Below, in pieces: positions 24,837-26,468 of a DNA stretch of 26,468 nt. The stretch's first letter is position 1, and every line of letters begins with the position of its first letter. Source of the DNA: Eshraghiella sp051880035 (GTDB lineage: Bacteria; Bacillota; Clostridia; Lachnospirales; Lachnospiraceae); NCBI GenBank assembly GCA_051880035.1, contig JBJENE010000059.1:1-26468 (forward strand), read 5' to 3'. The translations under genes and the position numbers were made by a program. The notes beneath the pieces are model-generated. The model was not told where the DNA came from. It searched no databases and saw nothing but the letters and a program-made list of their open reading frames with translations.

Positions 24837-24865
24837 TTGAATCTTAATGATACGGAGTATATAAT
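24837..24865 (+). promoter_or_regulatory. Orphan promoter between convergent genes
   Basis: TTGAAT (24837-24842), a 17-nt spacer and a perfect TATAAT (24860-24865), read on the plus strand. It follows the surface-gene terminator and points into the 3' end of the minus-strand chemotaxis gene. No plausible plus-strand gene follows. The next 70 nt include TCTGCC/GGCAGA, which can pair around a G-rich loop. Confidence 0.45.
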
Positions 24866-24944
24866 ACTGGCAATAATCTGCCGTAAACGGGGTGGGGTGC
24901 TTTGTGTGTGGCAGACAGTATACCCAAATGAACCGGGAATAGAG

Positions 24945-26405
24945 TTATTTGGTAAGTTCAATGAGTTTATTCATTTTATCGGATATCTTAAGAAGGATTT
25001 CGGCATTTTCCGTTTCTACACTCATGGTTTCTGTTGCATGGGCAGAAACTTCTTCCGAAACCGCAGAAATCGTCTGTGTGGATTCGGCAATTGCCTGATT
25101 GGAAGCCTTAAGTTTATCTATATCCTTAATAAGACGCTCTATATTATCATGTATTGAAGAGTTATTGTTATGTATTGTAAGGAAGCTGTTTTCGGTATTG
25201 CCCACAGCTTCTTTTTCGTCATTAATGCCAAGAATCATATGATGGATTACATCAATGACATCTTTGATTGCCAAAGTAACATTCTGAATAAGGGCGGTTA
25301 TATTGGATGTAGCTTCTTCCGTCTGTGTGGCCATTCCGGAAATCTCGGTTGCTACGACAGAAAAGCCTCTTCCTGCATCGCCTGCACGGGCTGCCTCTAT
25401 GCTGGCATTAAGTGCCAGAAGGCTTGTCTGGGAAGCGATTCCGCTGATTAATGCAACAATGGAGTTCATTTCATCCATGTAAGTATTGAGTTCGTTAAGC
25501 TTCTTGGCAGCTTCTTTACTGTTGGAAACAGATATGTCAACTTTTTTAACAAGGGTTTCTACATTGGTTCTTCCGAGAGAAAGAGCAGACATTGTCTGAT
25601 TCATGTTGTTGGTTATTTCCGTTGCTGCAGAATTGACAATGTCGACATTGTTCTGGATGGCTTCGGTCTGGAGAAGCTGCTCCTGTACGGCAAATGCGGT
25701 GTCAGCCGTACCATCCGAAACTTCCTGCATGGCAGTTCTTGTCGATTCTGATACTTTGTTAAGGTGCTCGATGTCTTTGTAGATATCTTCAATGCCTTCT
25801 TTTAACTGAGAAGACATTGTTGAAATACTTTCAAGGACGGATTCCGTACGACTCTGTGCTTCCTCGGTGTGTTTTATTTTCTGCTCCATATTTGTCCGGA
25901 TTGTTTTGGATGTCAGGTATGAGTAGATACCAATCAGAATCATAATAACAATCTGAATTGTTGCAAAATCCCTGCCTGCAAATGCAAATTTGTCGGTTAA
26001 GGCACCAAGAACAACAATTGCAACACTCTCAAGAATTGTTCCGATATTAACTAATATTACATATTTAGGGTCGTTATAAACTGAACCTATAAGAATCATC
26101 GGAATTGCAAAAACAAACACAAGACTGTGAGACGAAGTGAAAAGAATCGTAGTATAAAAAAGTGCAAATCCTACAGCGATAAAATGTTTGAGTATATGGC
26201 TGTCTCTATTCTTTTTCCATATAATAAATTCTGCAGCTACCGGAATAAGTCCAAGTAAAGATACACCGAGAACATAAAGCCATGAAACCATTCCGGCCTG
26301 CGCCTGGAGCAGGCAGAAAACTAACATGACAAGTATGACGACAAAGTGTGCCGTCATGGCAATTTTGTTATTCCGCATATTGTTTGTAAATTCAGTTTTA
26401 TTCAT
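24945..26405 (-). CDS. Methyl-accepting chemotaxis protein with six-helix membrane domain
   Basis: 486 aa, with GGGAGGG 7 nt before the ATG. The N-terminal ~166 residues form about six membrane helices (roughly 16-36, 40-62, 72-90, 93-110, 116-136, 148-166) with only short loops, so there is no large external ligand domain and no evident HAMP. A long coiled-coil cytoplasmic domain follows, with the kinase-control tip around 322-352 (ASQTSLLALNASIEAARAGDAGRGFSVVA), shown here as its key residues E337, R340, G342, G345 and R346. Such receptors relay signals to CheA/CheW; the input is probably sensed in or near the membrane. No C-terminal CheR-binding pentapeptide is seen. It is convergent with the surface protein gene. 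Confidence 0.93.
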   Translation of the reverse strand: MNKTEFTNNMRNNKIAMTAHFVVILVMLVFCLLQAQAGMVSWLYVLGVSLLGLIPVAAEFIIWKKNRDSHILKHFIAVGFALFYTTILFTSSHSLVFVFAIPMILIGSVYNDPKYVILVNIGTILESVAIVVLGALTDKFAFAGRDFATIQIVIMILIGIYSYLTSKTIRTNMEQKIKHTEEAQSRTESVLESISTMSSQLKEGIEDIYKDIEHLNKVSESTRTAMQEVSDGTADTAFAVQEQLLQTEAIQNNVDIVNSAATEITNNMNQTMSALSLGRTNVETLVKKVDISVSNSKEAAKKLNELNTYMDEMNSIVALISGIASQTSLLALNASIEAARAGDAGRGFSVVATEISGMATQTEEATSNITALIQNVTLAIKDVIDVIHHMILGINDEKEAVGNTENSFLTIHNNNSSIHDNIERLIKDIDKLKASNQAIAESTQTISAVSEEVSAHATETMSVETENAEILLKISDKMNKLIELTK

Positions 26406-26438
26406 TGTATATCCCTCCCTATATAGTCAAGTCTTTTT

Positions 26439-26455
26439 TCCCTTAAAATAAGGGA
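26439..26455. promoter_or_regulatory. Palindrome upstream of the chemotaxis gene
   Basis: TCCCTTA-aaa-TAAGGGA is a perfect 7-bp inverted repeat, 34 nt upstream of the receptor start codon on the minus strand. A minus-strand TATATA (-10 like) lies between it and the ribosome site, so the palindrome would overlap the -35 region, where an operator could sit. No sigma-D-like flagellar promoter is seen in the sequence available. Confidence 0.4.
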
Positions 26456-26468
26456 TTTGTTTAAATTG

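Noticed and set aside
24837..25157. Plus-strand open frame of 106 codons from a TTG
   Set aside because: It begins inside the -35 hexamer of the orphan promoter, has no ribosome site, and runs antisense to the conserved end of the chemotaxis receptor.
26406..26468. Flagellar sigma-D promoter for the chemotaxis gene
   Set aside because: TAAA occurs, but no GCCGATAT-like -10 follows at 14-16 nt; the promoter may also lie partly beyond the window.
1..26468. CRISPR array, transposon, prophage, restriction or other defence system
   Set aside because: No regularly spaced repeats, transposase, integrase, phage or nuclease-methylase genes are seen; AddAB is the housekeeping double-strand-break nuclease.

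Overview
The window looks like chromosomal DNA of a low-GC Firmicute, most likely a Lachnospiraceae-type Clostridium relative (Roseburia/Lachnospira/Butyrivibrio neighbourhood). The grounds are A/T-rich intergenic DNA, strong AGGAGG-type ribosome sites, the AddAB rather than RecBCD recombination nuclease, a lysine riboswitch on dapAB, a Csp-like subtilase, and chemotaxis and c-di-GMP genes. The assignment is an inference from gene content only. I see no tRNA, rRNA, insertion sequence, prophage or CRISPR array.

Layout. Positions 1-1407 (minus) hold most of typA, a ribosome-associated GTPase whose 3' end is cut off by the window edge. A divergent gene at 1608-2237 encodes a tandem OB-fold, SSB-like protein. 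Next comes a lysine biosynthesis unit: promoter, lysine riboswitch and intrinsic terminator (2248-2542), then dapA, dapB and a small lipoprotein gene. A 126-nt imperfect hairpin separates this unit from the convergent nadE (4823-6736, minus). Between nadE and a small FMN_bind-like membrane protein gene (6944-7378, minus) lies a GC-rich island with a promoter pointing into it. From 7482 on, plus-strand genes run addB-addA (overlapping), a cytoplasmic S8 peptidase, a membrane HD-GYP/GGDEF protein, and a LysR regulator closed by a strong terminator. A second operon follows: a trans-sulfuration PLP enzyme, a PatB/MalY C-S lyase and a small HD-domain protein. The window ends with a secreted, membrane-anchored surface protein (23346-24755) and a convergent chemotaxis receptor (24945-26405, minus).

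How the parts fit. Much of the window is housekeeping: translation, DNA repair, lysine/diaminopimelate and NAD synthesis. The right half is more sensory and envelope-related. The most striking non-coding feature is a (TA)10 tract that makes up the whole spacer between a -35 (TTGACT) and a -10 (TATAAT) upstream of the surface protein gene. This is the expected architecture of a phase-variable promoter, in which gain or loss of TA units changes the spacing (15 nt here, 17 nt with one more unit). Other non-coding points are the lysine riboswitch, the very long hairpin at 4681-4806, an orphan near-consensus promoter at 24837-24865 aimed at the 3' end of the chemotaxis receptor gene, and the GC-rich island at 6821-6892.
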